A DNA stretch of 15,371 bases from an uncultured Collinsella sp. (GCA_900757235.1 CAAENB010000041.1:1-15371); one strand, 5' to 3'. Shown: positions 7,859 through 15,174, counted from the stretch's first letter. Notes: generated by a model from the sequence alone, not told the origin. Made by a program: numbers and translations.

Positions 7859-8051
7859 GCATTTCCGCAGGTCAGGAAAGTGTCTGGTCAAAATAACATC
7901 TAACTTTTCTTTTGGTCAACCGTTTACCGCCAAATTCCTACCGTTCGTCTGTATTACGCAATGTACCTGCGGATATACGAGATGAAGAGTAGCGTGTTAC
8001 CATGAGAAAAAATTGTTATGAACCTTCCGATTTCACCCAAAGGAGTTGCCC

Positions 8052-8708
8052 GTGAACGAGACCGTACGTCGCTTTTTGCCGATGGTCGATTTCCTGGAGC
8101 AGATACTCGGTAAGAACAGCGAGATCGTCCTGCACGATTTCTCGGATCCCGACCACGCCATCGTCGATATTCGCAACGGCATCGTGAGCGGCCGTAAAGT
8201 CGGCGGTCCCGCCACCGATCTGGCGCTCAAGATCATGCACGACCCCAAGTATCGCGACCTGCCGTTTATTACGGGCTACGAGGGGCGCGGTGCCGGTGGC
8301 AAGACGCTGGAGTCCGCGACGTTCTTTATCCGCGAAAATGACGAGATCGTCGGTATGCTCTGCGTCAACACCGACCTCTCGACCGTGCGCTCCATCAACG
8401 CCATGGCGCAGCAGCTCATGACATGCTTCGACGCGGCGCCGACGCGCACAGAGCCCGCGTCTATCGAGGTCGAAAGCCTTTCGGAGTCCACACAGGAGCT
8501 CATCGACCGCAGCATTGCCGAGTTGCTGAGCGCGCGCGGGCTGGATGTAGCGTCGCTTGGTCAGAGCGACCGCGTGGACGTCATTCGCCACCTTAACGGC
8601 AACGGTGTATTTATGCTCAAGGGCGCTGTTGCCTGCGCTGCCGCCGCACTGGGTATCTCGGAGCCCAGCGTCTACCGCTACCTGCAAAAAGTCCGCAAGG
8701 AGGGCTAA
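8052..8708 (+). CDS. YheO-type transcriptional regulator (PAS-like domain plus HTH)
   Basis: The protein has 218 residues. The N-terminal ~115 residues carry the YheO-like PAS domain (FLEQILGKNSEIVLHDFSDP, then IDIRNG-like and ITGYEGRG segments). The C-terminal ~60 residues carry the helix-turn-helix of this family (GVFMLKGAVACAAAALGIS, ending EPSVYRYLQKVRK). Members such as E. coli DauR bind a small metabolite with the PAS part and regulate a neighbouring catabolic operon. It is transcribed divergently from the permease operon across a 350-bp control region, so it is the best candidate regulator of the purine genes; this is inference. GTG at 8052 was chosen because AAAGGAG lies six bases upstream. 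An in-frame TTG at 8046 directly abuts that site and is unlikely to be used. Confidence 0.88.
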   Translation: MNETVRRFLPMVDFLEQILGKNSEIVLHDFSDPDHAIVDIRNGIVSGRKVGGPATDLALKIMHDPKYRDLPFITGYEGRGAGGKTLESATFFIRENDEIVGMLCVNTDLSTVRSINAMAQQLMTCFDAAPTRTEPASIEVESLSESTQELIDRSIAELLSARGLDVASLGQSDRVDVIRHLNGNGVFMLKGAVACAAAALGISEPSVYRYLQKVRKEG

Positions 8709-8759
8709 CAAGCAAAAAGACTGCCCCTTGTGGCTCTACAAGCGATCCGCCACTTGACA

Positions 8760-8797
8760 AAAGACCCTGCAGCTCGCACGCGCTGCAGGGTCTTTTT
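8760..8797. terminator. Strong bidirectional intrinsic terminator
   Basis: AAAGACCCTGCAG (8760-8772) pairs perfectly with CTGCAGGGTCTTT (8783-8795) around a 10-nt loop. On the plus strand the stem runs into TTTTT; on the minus strand it runs into TTTT. It lies 52 nt after the regulator stop and 30 nt past the ridA stop, so it serves both convergent genes. Confidence 0.88.
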
Positions 8798-8826
8798 GCA
8801 TGTCATGTTTAGTTGTGGCCAACGCC

Positions 8827-9204
8827 TTAGAGAGCGGCGACGACCTCGATCTCGACCAGACCGCCAGCCGGAAGGGCGGCAACCCGGAAGGCGCTGCGCG
8901 CGGGGAACGGGGCCTCGAACTTGGAGGCGTAGATCTCGTTCACGGCGGCGAAGTCGGCGATGTCGGCCAGGTAGACCGTGGTCTTGACGACATCGGCAAA
9001 GGTGGCGCCGGCAGCGGTCAGCAGAGCCTCGACGTTGGCGAGGGACTGCTTGGCCTGGGCCTCGACGCCCTCGGGCATCTTGCCGGTCGCGGGATCGATG
9101 CCCAGCTGGCCGGACAGGAACACCATGTTGCCGGCCTGGATGCCGGGGGAATACGGTCCGATGGCTGCGGGTGCGTTATCGGAAGACACGACGGTCTTGC
9201 TCAT
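8827..9204 (-). CDS. ridA: RidA family reactive enamine/imine deaminase
   Basis: The protein has 125 residues, normal RidA/YjgF length. It contains AIGPYSPGIQAGNMVFLSGQ (14-33), the family signature PARSAFRVAALP (101-112) with the substrate-binding arginine at R103, and the glutamate E120 in VEIEVVA. RidA hydrolyses 2-aminoacrylate and other reactive enamines/imines to ketoacids and ammonia in the cytoplasm, protecting PLP enzymes. The start at 9204 has AAGGAG seven bases upstream. The longer in-frame reading to 9279 adds 25 residues unlike the family and was rejected. It is separated from the purine operon by a terminator, so it is probably a single-gene unit. A link to purine catabolism through aminoacrylate is possible but not shown. 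Confidence 0.93.
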   Translation of the reverse strand: MSKTVVSSDNAPAAIGPYSPGIQAGNMVFLSGQLGIDPATGKMPEGVEAQAKQSLANVEALLTAAGATFADVVKTTVYLADIADFAAVNEIYASKFEAPFPARSAFRVAALPAGGLVEIEVVAAL

Positions 9205-9293
9205 GTTTATCTCCTTACGATCAGTTGAGAAAGCGTGAGCGCGGCGTTCACACCGGGAGGCACAGTTCGGTCTGAACACCGCGCTTGATTGGG

Positions 9294-9322
9294 ATAGTAG
9301 GGGATGATTTTGCCCGATGCAA
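9294..9322 (-). promoter_or_regulatory. Possible ridA promoter with adjacent palindrome
   Basis: On the minus strand, TTGCAT (9317-9322) and TACTAT (9294-9299) are 17 nt apart, a moderate match. A perfect 10-bp palindrome GATAATTATC (9323-9332) abuts the -35 and could be an operator. The AT-rich stretch 9323-9350 fits an upstream promoter element. Confidence 0.35.
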
Positions 9323-9404
9323 GATAATTATCAGATTGCAATAATATTTTATCGCCCAACGGCGTCTGTCGGCCGCTGAACGGCACGACCGGACGGTGAA
9401 GCTC

Positions 9405-9476
9405 AAAATGGTCCGTTTTCCTCCGTCCCCAGCGGATCAGGTGATCCATAGGGGACGGAGGGAAACGGATCATTTT
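9405..9476. repeat. Long inverted repeat (REP/MITE-like palindrome) upstream of the U32 gene
   Basis: Two 26-nt arms (9405-9430 and 9451-9476) are complementary at 24 positions. Both mismatches become U.G or G.U pairs if the plus strand is transcribed. The 20-nt centre contains a second palindrome, GGATCA (9434-9439) and TGATCC (9442-9447), two bases apart. The right arm begins GGGGACGGAGGG and ends in a T-run. A GGGAC head beside a palindrome recalls REP elements. No transposase or coding sequence is inside. The arms could also act as a terminator or cruciform. Confidence 0.6.
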
Positions 9477-9582
9477 TGCTGCAAGGGCTGCTGAAGACTT
9501 TATCCTGCTTGGGCCACAGGGCTCGTCCGCCGCGACAGCACCACTATACTTTTGAGTATCTGAGCATTTTGAAAGGCAGGAT

Positions 9583-12075
9583 ATGACCGCAACCGCCAGT
9601 CGAACCACCAACCGCAGACCCGAGCTTTTGGCGCCCGCCGGAGGGCCCGAGCCCTTTGCCGCCGCACTCGCCGCCGGGGCAGACGCCATCTACTGCGGTA
9701 TGGGCAGCTTCAACGCCCGCCGCAAGGCCACCAACTTTACTGACGAGGCCTTTGAGCAAGCCTGCCGCGCCGCGCATCTAGCCGGGTCGCGCGTCTACGT
9801 CACGGTCAACATCGTCATCAAGCAGTCCGAGATGGGCGATGCGTTGCAACTCATCCACCGCTGCTCCACGTTGGGCGCCGACGCCTTCATCATCCAAGAC
9901 TGGGGCCTGTTCTTTGAGGTCAAGCGCACGATGCCCGGCATCGAGACGCACATCTCAACCCAAGCAAACATCCACGACGACCGCGGAACCCTTTGGTGCC
10001 GCGAGCAGGGCGCCGACCGCGTGACTCTCTCGCGCGAGCTTTCCATCGACGAGATTGCCGCCATTCACGATGCCGCGCCGGATGTGGACCTTGAGGTCTT
10101 TAGCCATGGCGCCATCTGCTTTTGCTACTCGGGCCTGTGCCTGCTTTCGAGCTTTGCCATGGCGGGACGATCGGCCAACCGTGGCATGTGCGCCCAGCCC
10201 TGCCGCCTGCCCTACGAGCTGATCGACGAGAACGGACGTACGCTCTCCCCTGCCGGTCGCGAGCGCGCTCTATGCCCGCGTGACACCAACACTTCGCAGC
10301 TCGTTCGCCGTCTGTATGACGCCGGCGCCGCATCGCTCAAGCTCGAGGGCCGCATGAAGGCGCCCGATTACGTGTACTCCATCGTCGATGTGTATCGTCA
10401 TCAAATCGATGACATGCTGGCCGGGGTCGCCGTAGATAAGCACGAGGACGCCGCTCGCCAGCGCCAACTCAAGCGCTGCTTTAACCGCGACTTTACGCAC
10501 GCCTATCAGGACGGCACCTCGGGCGACGAGATGATGAGTTACGAGCGCTCCAACAACCGCGGCCAGATTGTGGGCACGGTGCTGGGCAGCCGTCTGGCCA
10601 ACCGCGACGTACGCGGGCTCAAACCCGACGACCGTCGTCGCCGCGCCGCCATCGCCCGCATTGAGTTGTTTGAGCCCGTGGGCAAGGGCGATCTGTTGGA
10701 GCTTCGCCACGATGATGAGTTCGATCAGTTCCTAACCACTATCGCTGCCGATGATGCCGCCGCCGGTGACATCATCGAGTGCCGCGTGCCCCGAAGCATG
10801 CCCGAGGGCTGCCGCGTACGCGTCATCCGCAGCCAGCGCGCCATCGATGCCGCCGGTGCCGCGCTCAAGCGCGACGTGCTGCGCCGCCGAGCTATTGATG
10901 TATCCGTCGTGGCGCGCCTGGGAGCGCCGTTTACTGTCACGCTCACCTGCTGTGACAACCCCGCGCTCACCGCCACCGCCACGGGCTTCACCGTCGAGGC
11001 CGCCAAGACCCGCGCCGTCGAGGCGGCAGATCTGGTTGAGCATGTGGGCCGCATGGGCTCCTCGCCCTTTGAGGCAGCGAGCTTTGACGTTTCGCTCGAC
11101 GCCGGCTGCGGCATGGGCTTCTCCGCCGTGCATAAGGTACGCGCCGCCGCTTGCAAGGCGCTGGAAGAGGCCATTCTGGCACCCTACGAGGAGCGCGCGA
11201 AAACGCTCGAGTTGCCGGTGCTCGACAAATGTACGCGCCCCATGCCCGAGCACTACCGCGATGAGCCGCAGATCTGCGCCACCGTCACGTCGCTCGACGC
11301 CGCCGAGGCCGCTCGTGCCGAGGGCGCCACGCGCATCTACATGACCACCGACGCACTCGATGCGGCCGAGCTCTCCCCTGCCGATGCATTTGAGCAGGGT
11401 ATCGTGCCCGTACTCGACGAGGTCTGCCGCGCCGTTGACCACGTCCGCATCGACCCGTGGGTTGTTGCCGGCGCCACGGTCGCTATTGGCAATATCTCCG
11501 AGCTTGCCCTGGCCGCCCAGGTTGGCGCCACGGCCGAGATTCGCTCTTGCCTGCCCGTGCACAACACGCCTTGCATGGAGGCACTTGCCAAGCGCGGAGC
11601 CGGTGCGTTTTGGCTCTCGCCCGAGATCACGCTCGACGAGATCGTCTCACTCGGCGCCGACGCGCCCGCGGCTCTGGGCATCACCGTCTTTGGCCGGCCG
11701 CGCGTCATGACAAGCGAGCACTGCATCCTGCAGGTTGCCAACGGCTGCATCCACGATTGTGCCAACTGCCGTCTGCGTGCCCGCAAGCTGTCGCTCAAGA
11801 ATATCGACGGAAAGGTCATGCCCGTCCGCACCGACATCCACGGCCGCTCTCGCTTGTACGACGCCTACCCCATCGACCTTACGCCGCAGGTACCACAGCT
11901 GCTCGATGCCGGCGTGCGTCGTCTTATGGTGGACGGAACGCTGCTCGAGACGGATGAGGTTGGCCGCGCCGTCGCCCGCGTCCGTCGTGCCGTCGAAGCA
12001 GCGCAGACCGGCCGCAAGCCCGCCGCCCGCCTACGCGGGGCGACCTCGGGCTGCATGTTTGTGGGAATTAGCTAA
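9583..12075 (+). CDS. U32 family protein with DUF3656-like middle region (RlhA/YdcP-like, double-length)
   Basis: The protein has 830 residues; E. coli RlhA (YdcP) has about 650. The N-terminal half is a classic U32 domain (ELLAPAGGPEPFAAALAAGADA at 14-35, THISTQANIHD). Near residues 170-212 lies its cysteine-rich iron-binding region (HGAICFCYSGLC, then RGMCAQPCRLPYEL). The middle resembles the DUF3656 insert. From ~560 there is a second U32-like half (IRSCLPVHNTPCMEAL, FWLSPEITLDEI) ending with Cys-rich NGCIHDCANC near 726-735. U32 proteins were named peptidases, but the characterised relative RlhA makes 5-hydroxycytidine in 23S rRNA and TrhP acts on tRNA, so RNA hydroxylation is the likelier role. 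Its stop is 15 nt before a pseudouridine synthase gene, supporting an RNA-modification operon. AAAGGCAGG precedes the ATG; TATACT (9545-9550) is a possible -10 without a clear -35. Confidence 0.85.
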   Translation: MTATASRTTNRRPELLAPAGGPEPFAAALAAGADAIYCGMGSFNARRKATNFTDEAFEQACRAAHLAGSRVYVTVNIVIKQSEMGDALQLIHRCSTLGADAFIIQDWGLFFEVKRTMPGIETHISTQANIHDDRGTLWCREQGADRVTLSRELSIDEIAAIHDAAPDVDLEVFSHGAICFCYSGLCLLSSFAMAGRSANRGMCAQPCRLPYELIDENGRTLSPAGRERALCPRDTNTSQLVRRLYDAGAASLKLEGRMKAPDYVYSIVDVYRHQIDDMLAGVAVDKHEDAARQRQLKRCFNRDFTHAYQDGTSGDEMMSYERSNNRGQIVGTVLGSRLANRDVRGLKPDDRRRRAAIARIELFEPVGKGDLLELRHDDEFDQFLTTIAADDAAAGDIIECRVPRSMPEGCRVRVIRSQRAIDAAGAALKRDVLRRRAIDVSVVARLGAPFTVTLTCCDNPALTATATGFTVEAAKTRAVEAADLVEHVGRMGSSPFEAASFDVSLDAGCGMGFSAVHKVRAAACKALEEAILAPYEERAKTLELPVLDKCTRPMPEHYRDEPQICATVTSLDAAEAARAEGATRIYMTTDALDAAELSPADAFEQGIVPVLDEVCRAVDHVRIDPWVVAGATVAIGNISELALAAQVGATAEIRSCLPVHNTPCMEALAKRGAGAFWLSPEITLDEIVSLGADAPAALGITVFGRPRVMTSEHCILQVANGCIHDCANCRLRARKLSLKNIDGKVMPVRTDIHGRSRLYDAYPIDLTPQVPQLLDAGVRRLMVDGTLLETDEVGRAVARVRRAVEAAQTGRKPAARLRGATSGCMFVGIS

Positions 12076-12090
12076 CCGAAAGGCTTACAC

Positions 12091-12750
12091 GTGAACGAAG
12101 AACCTCAAGTCCTCTACTGCGACGCCTGGCTCATGGCCATCGACAAGCCCGCCGGCATGATCGTCCACGGCGACGGCACCGGCGAGCGCACGCTTACCGA
12201 CTACGCCAGCGATCTGCTGCTGGCGATGGGCGACGGCTTTGCCGCGACTGACATGCAGCCGCTCAACCGCCTGGATCGCGACACCACCGGCGTGGTGCTG
12301 TTCTCGCTCGACAAGCAGACGCAGCCCGCCTTTGACCAGATGGTGATCGACCACGCGTTCGAAAAGCACTACCTGGCGCTCGCCGAGGGCAAGATCGACT
12401 GGAACGAAAAGCTCATCGACAAGCCCATCGCCCGCGACCGACACGACAGTCGAAAGATGCGCGTCGGCGCCAGCGGCAAGCCGTCTCAAACGCGCGTGAA
12501 GGTGCTCAAGCGTCTTAAGAGCCGTCGAGGCCTGCCCGCGCGTTCGTATATCGATGTCGAGCTACTCACCGGCCGCAAGCACCAAATCCGCGTGCACCTG
12601 GCAAGCGAGCGCCATCCCCTGGTTGGTGACGACCTGTACGGCACGCCGCGTCCTTGCGGCCTCATGCTCCATGCCCACAGCGTGTCCTTTACGCATCCCG
12701 TAACCGGCGAGCACATCCACATCGAAGCTCCCTGCCCCTGGGAGCCCTAA
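12091..12750 (+). CDS. RluA family pseudouridine synthase
   Basis: The 219-residue protein consists of the catalytic domain only, with no N-terminal S4 RNA-binding domain. The active-site segment is PLNRLDRDTTG with catalytic Asp at D62. Family landmarks follow: AIDKPAGMIVHGD (16-28), KHYLALAEG, LTGRKHQIRVHLASERHPLVGDDLYG and LMLHAHSVSFTHP. It converts specific uridines in rRNA or tRNA to pseudouridine; the target cannot be told from sequence. Translation starts at GTG 12091 with GAAAGG upstream, 15 nt after the U32 stop, so the two are almost certainly co-transcribed. Confidence 0.93.
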   Translation: MNEEPQVLYCDAWLMAIDKPAGMIVHGDGTGERTLTDYASDLLLAMGDGFAATDMQPLNRLDRDTTGVVLFSLDKQTQPAFDQMVIDHAFEKHYLALAEGKIDWNEKLIDKPIARDRHDSRKMRVGASGKPSQTRVKVLKRLKSRRGLPARSYIDVELLTGRKHQIRVHLASERHPLVGDDLYGTPRPCGLMLHAHSVSFTHPVTGEHIHIEAPCPWEP

Positions 12751-12752
12751 AT

Positions 12753-12789
12753 CCTGCCAAATAGGGACAGGCTTATTTTGGCAGGTTTT
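12753..12789 (+). terminator. Hairpin terminator of the U32-RluA operon, REP-like
   Basis: CCTGCCAAA (12753-12761) pairs with TTTGGCAGG (12777-12785), extended by two pairs past a bulged T, around a GGGACAGG-containing loop. TTTTA follows directly. It lies two bases after the RluA stop, so it can end the plus-strand operon. The GGGACAG in the loop recalls REP-type palindromes. Confidence 0.6.
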
Positions 12790-12840
12790 ATCTGGGAAAA
12801 CGTCAAAGCCACCACGATGGCTCAGCCGTGGCGCCAAAAC

Positions 12841-13058
12841 GTCTCGATCTGTAACAGTTAGAACCCATTTTCCGGTCTATCTGTTACAGATCGAGACATT
12901 CGAATCCCCCGCAAGAGAAAATCTCAATCTGTAACAATAACTCGGCAAAATCGGTCCCAGTTGTTACAGATCGAGACAAAGGGACGGCGCGGTTTGGAAG
13001 TATCTCAGTCTGTAACATCTAGCCCACTTTTAACGGTCCAGTTGTTACAGATTTATAC
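12841..13058. repeat. Array of six alternating inverted 17-nt boxes at 40-41 nt spacing
   Basis: The box GTCTCGATCTGTAACAG occurs at 12841-12857 (+), 12881-12897 (-), 12921-12937 (+), 12961-12977 (-), 13002-13018 (+) and 13042-13058 (-). Intervals are 40, 40, 40, 41 and 40 nt. Boxes 1 and 2 are perfect inverted copies; boxes 3 and 4 differ at two positions; boxes 5 and 6 have drifted further but keep CTGTAACA. The three loops also look related (CCCA, then TTT, then GGTC in loops 1 and 3; GGTC in loop 2), so this is three tandem diverged copies of one ~57-nt palindromic element. It lies between two terminators in a convergent gap and contains no credible ORF. With the flanking terminators it accounts for most of 12751-13156. 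Confidence 0.75.
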
Positions 13059-13073
13059 AAACCGGTAGACAAC

Positions 13074-13110
13074 AAAAGCGGCAACGCCCGGGATGGACGT
13101 TGCCACTTTT
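13074..13110. terminator. Bidirectional terminator between rluA-side array and the DeoR gene
   Basis: AAAAG (13074-13078) plus GGCAACG (13080-13086) pairs with CGTTGCC (13098-13104) plus CTTTT (13106-13110), with one C.A mismatch and an 11-nt loop. It has T-runs at both ends. It lies 47 nt past the stop of the minus-strand DeoR gene and most likely ends that operon. Confidence 0.75.
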
Positions 13111-13156
13111 CTACTGAGAAAACTAAATGGCATTGGCCTTAGCCTACCCCCGCTCG

Positions 13157-13903
13157 CTAGACCGTGATGACGTTGTCCATCGACTGGTACTTGGCGGGCA
13201 CCTCGCCTGCGGTAATAATCGTTGCATCGCGGAAGTCTGCGAACTTGACGGGCGCCACCATGCCAAATTTACTGGCGTCCGAGATTACGAAGCGTTTGGC
13301 GGTATGACGCATCGAGATACGCTTGACCTGCGCTTCCTCGATATCCGGCGTGGTGAGACCTTGCTCGGCGGCGATGCCATTGGAACCCCAAAAGCCGCAG
13401 TTGAAGTTATAGCGGTCCAGGGTTGCCAAGGCATCGGGACCGACGAGCGCCTCGGTCTCGGGCTTGAGCTCGCCACCCAGCACAACGGCGCGCATACCGC
13501 GCAGGGCGAGATGCTGGGCATGGAGCACAGAATCGGTCACATAGGTGACGCCGTCGAGATGCGGAAGATGCTCGATGAGCTTGAGGGTCGTGGAGCCCGA
13601 ATCGATATACACAAAGCTATCGGGCTCCACCAGGGCCGCGGCGCGGGCGCAGATGCGCTCCTTGTCATCGTTATGGAGATCACTGCGCTCGCTGATCGTC
13701 AGGTCGCGCGTCACGTGCGCGCGCTCCAGACTCGTCGCGCCTCCGTGCACCTTGGCGATACGGTGCGCGCGGTCGAGCGTTTGCAAGTCACGGCGAATGG
13801 TGGACGGTGTCACGCCCAGGGCCTCGGCAAGCTCCGGCACGGTAACCGAGCCGGTCTGCTGCACCATCGACACGATCGCGTTGAGCCTATCTTCCGCAAG
13901 CAT
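13157..13903 (-). CDS. DeoR/GlpR family transcriptional regulator
   Basis: The protein has 248 residues, standard for the family. The N-terminal winged helix-turn-helix (residues ~1-56) reads VTVPELAEALGVTPSTIRRD, then KVHGGA. The C-terminal ribose-phosphate-isomerase-like sensor domain contains YIDSGSTTLKLIEHL, VVLGGELKPETEALVG and FVISDASKFG. Such repressors are usually released by a sugar phosphate. The gene begins 3 nt after the stop of the oxidoreductase gene, with GAGGAGG lying inside the end of that gene, so translation is probably coupled. It likely controls its own operon through the repeat-rich region at 15037-15174. The effector cannot be inferred. Confidence 0.92.
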   Translation of the reverse strand: MLAEDRLNAIVSMVQQTGSVTVPELAEALGVTPSTIRRDLQTLDRAHRIAKVHGGATSLERAHVTRDLTISERSDLHNDDKERICARAAALVEPDSFVYIDSGSTTLKLIEHLPHLDGVTYVTDSVLHAQHLALRGMRAVVLGGELKPETEALVGPDALATLDRYNFNCGFWGSNGIAAEQGLTTPDIEEAQVKRISMRHTAKRFVISDASKFGMVAPVKFADFRDATIITAGEVPAKYQSMDNVITV

Positions 13904-13906
13904 CGC

Positions 13907-14986
13907 TTACTCCTCCTCGGGGTACACGACTCCCCAATCGGCGCGGAGCTTGGTCATCAGCTCCATAACATCAGAAGCATAGCCCAGAAGTTCGCGCTTC
14001 GAATCATCGCCAGCAACGGCCTTCTCCAGGTCGGCCATCTCGTAGCACAGCGCGTAGGCCTCGGTGCCAGCGTGGACCTCCTCACGGTGACCGTCCGCAG
14101 TCCACACGACGGTCGCATGGTCTGCACGCGGATACTCGTTGACCTCGATATAGCACTTATCGAAGCTGATGACCGAGCGCTTGGGCTGCTTGGAGTGGAG
14201 CGTAAGGCTCACGACGCCCAGCTGTTGCTCGGCATTACGGCAGACAATGCCACCCGCGACGTCAACGCCAGTCTCGCAGGTATTGCCCAGAGACACGACC
14301 TCGGCGGGTTGGCTGGCCATAAACAGGCGCATGACGGAGAGCGCATACACGCCGATATCGAGCATGGCACCACCGGCAAGACTACGGTTGTAGAAACGGT
14401 TAGTCAGGTCGCCGTACTCCTTATAGCTGCCAAAGTTGAGCTGGACGAGGTTCATGTGGCCAAAGTCACCCGCATCCATACGGCGGCGCAGCTCCTGATA
14501 CAGCGGCATATGGAGCACCGTGGTGGCGTCCATAAGGACCACGTTGTGCTCGTCGGCAATGGCGCGGGCCTCGTCGAGCTCGGCGGAGTTGAGGGTAATG
14601 GCCTTCTCGCAGAGCACGTGCTTGCCGGCTGCCAGGGCAGCGCGCAGATAGGTGATATGAGTGTTGTGCGGGGTAGTGATGTAGACGGCGTCGATGCCAG
14701 GATCGGCGTAGAGGTCCTCAACCGTGTCGTAGACCTTCTCGATGCCATACTGCTCGGCAAAAGCCTGAGCCTTGGACGGCGTACGGTTGGCGACGCCCGC
14801 AAGCTTGCGACCGGCAAGAGCAAGGGACTGAGCCATCTGGTTGGCGATAACGCCGCAACCGATGACGGCCCAATGGAGCTCGGGAGCCGTAAAAATATCG
14901 TCGGGGAACGGCTTGTCCTGGACCGAAGCGAACGCTGCTTTGGCGGCTGCCGCGGCGTCGAGCGGAGCCTGCTTGGAATCTGCCAT
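13907..14986 (-). CDS. Gfo/Idh/MocA family NAD(P)-dependent oxidoreductase
   Basis: The protein has 359 residues. After a ~37-residue extension comes the Rossmann motif VIGCGVIANQMA (41-52), then ITTPHNTHI, CEKAITLN (126-133) and GGAMLDIGVYAL with Tyr214. The Tyr in place of the usual His, and the overall pattern, resemble the glucose-fructose oxidoreductase and dihydrodiol dehydrogenase branch. The family EKP motif is EKA here (127-129). It probably oxidises or reduces a sugar or polyol using NAD(P); the substrate is unknown. The ATG at 14986 has a perfect AGGAGG seven bases upstream, so the N-terminal extension is real. It is the first gene of a two-gene operon with the DeoR regulator, which suggests carbohydrate-responsive control. 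Confidence 0.9.
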   Translation of the reverse strand: MADSKQAPLDAAAAAKAAFASVQDKPFPDDIFTAPELHWAVIGCGVIANQMAQSLALAGRKLAGVANRTPSKAQAFAEQYGIEKVYDTVEDLYADPGIDAVYITTPHNTHITYLRAALAAGKHVLCEKAITLNSAELDEARAIADEHNVVLMDATTVLHMPLYQELRRRMDAGDFGHMNLVQLNFGSYKEYGDLTNRFYNRSLAGGAMLDIGVYALSVMRLFMASQPAEVVSLGNTCETGVDVAGGIVCRNAEQQLGVVSLTLHSKQPKRSVISFDKCYIEVNEYPRADHATVVWTADGHREEVHAGTEAYALCYEMADLEKAVAGDDSKRELLGYASDVMELMTKLRADWGVVYPEEE

Positions 14987-15036
14987 TATGTGCCTCCTGT
15001 GTCATAGAACGCCTTGCTTTCTGACAGCTCTATATT

Positions 15037-15174
15037 CGCACAAACACGCGCTTCTGTGCGCGTTTTTGCGTATCTCACCGCTAAACGGTCATTTTTATCC
15101 CGTAAACGGCGCATCTATACGCATATTCACGCAATCCCACGCACGTAAATGCGCACAAATGCGAACCGGTCATT
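15037..15174. promoter_or_regulatory. Repeat-rich probable operator region upstream of the oxidoreductase-deoR operon
   Basis: CGCA or TGCG recurs every 10 nt at 15110, 15120, 15130, 15140, 15150 and 15160. Other direct repeats are TAAACGG at 15082 and 15103 (21 nt apart), CGCACAAA at 15037 and 15152, and CGGTCATT at 15086 and 15167. ACGCGC/GCGCGT (15046-15051, 15058-15063) is an inverted repeat. Helically phased short repeats suit a DeoR-type repressor. I see no convincing -35/-10 pair here. The remaining 15175-15371 holds only the weak coding remnant. Confidence 0.45.

Noticed and set aside
7749..7985. 78-codon ORF inside the divergent control region
   Set aside because: It covers the promoters and the Fur-like box, is AT-rich with no ribosome site, and resembles no protein family I know.
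12562..12837. 91-codon minus-strand ORF over the rluA end and terminator
   Set aside because: It is antisense to conserved RluA motifs and runs through the terminator hairpin, with no supporting ribosome site.
12841..13058. CRISPR array
   Set aside because: The repeats alternate in orientation, are only partly conserved, and the intervening sequences are related to each other. No cas gene is visible.
13127..15007. 626-codon plus-strand ORF across the right-hand operon
   Set aside because: It is antisense to the DeoR regulator and oxidoreductase, both well-supported families with proper ribosome sites.
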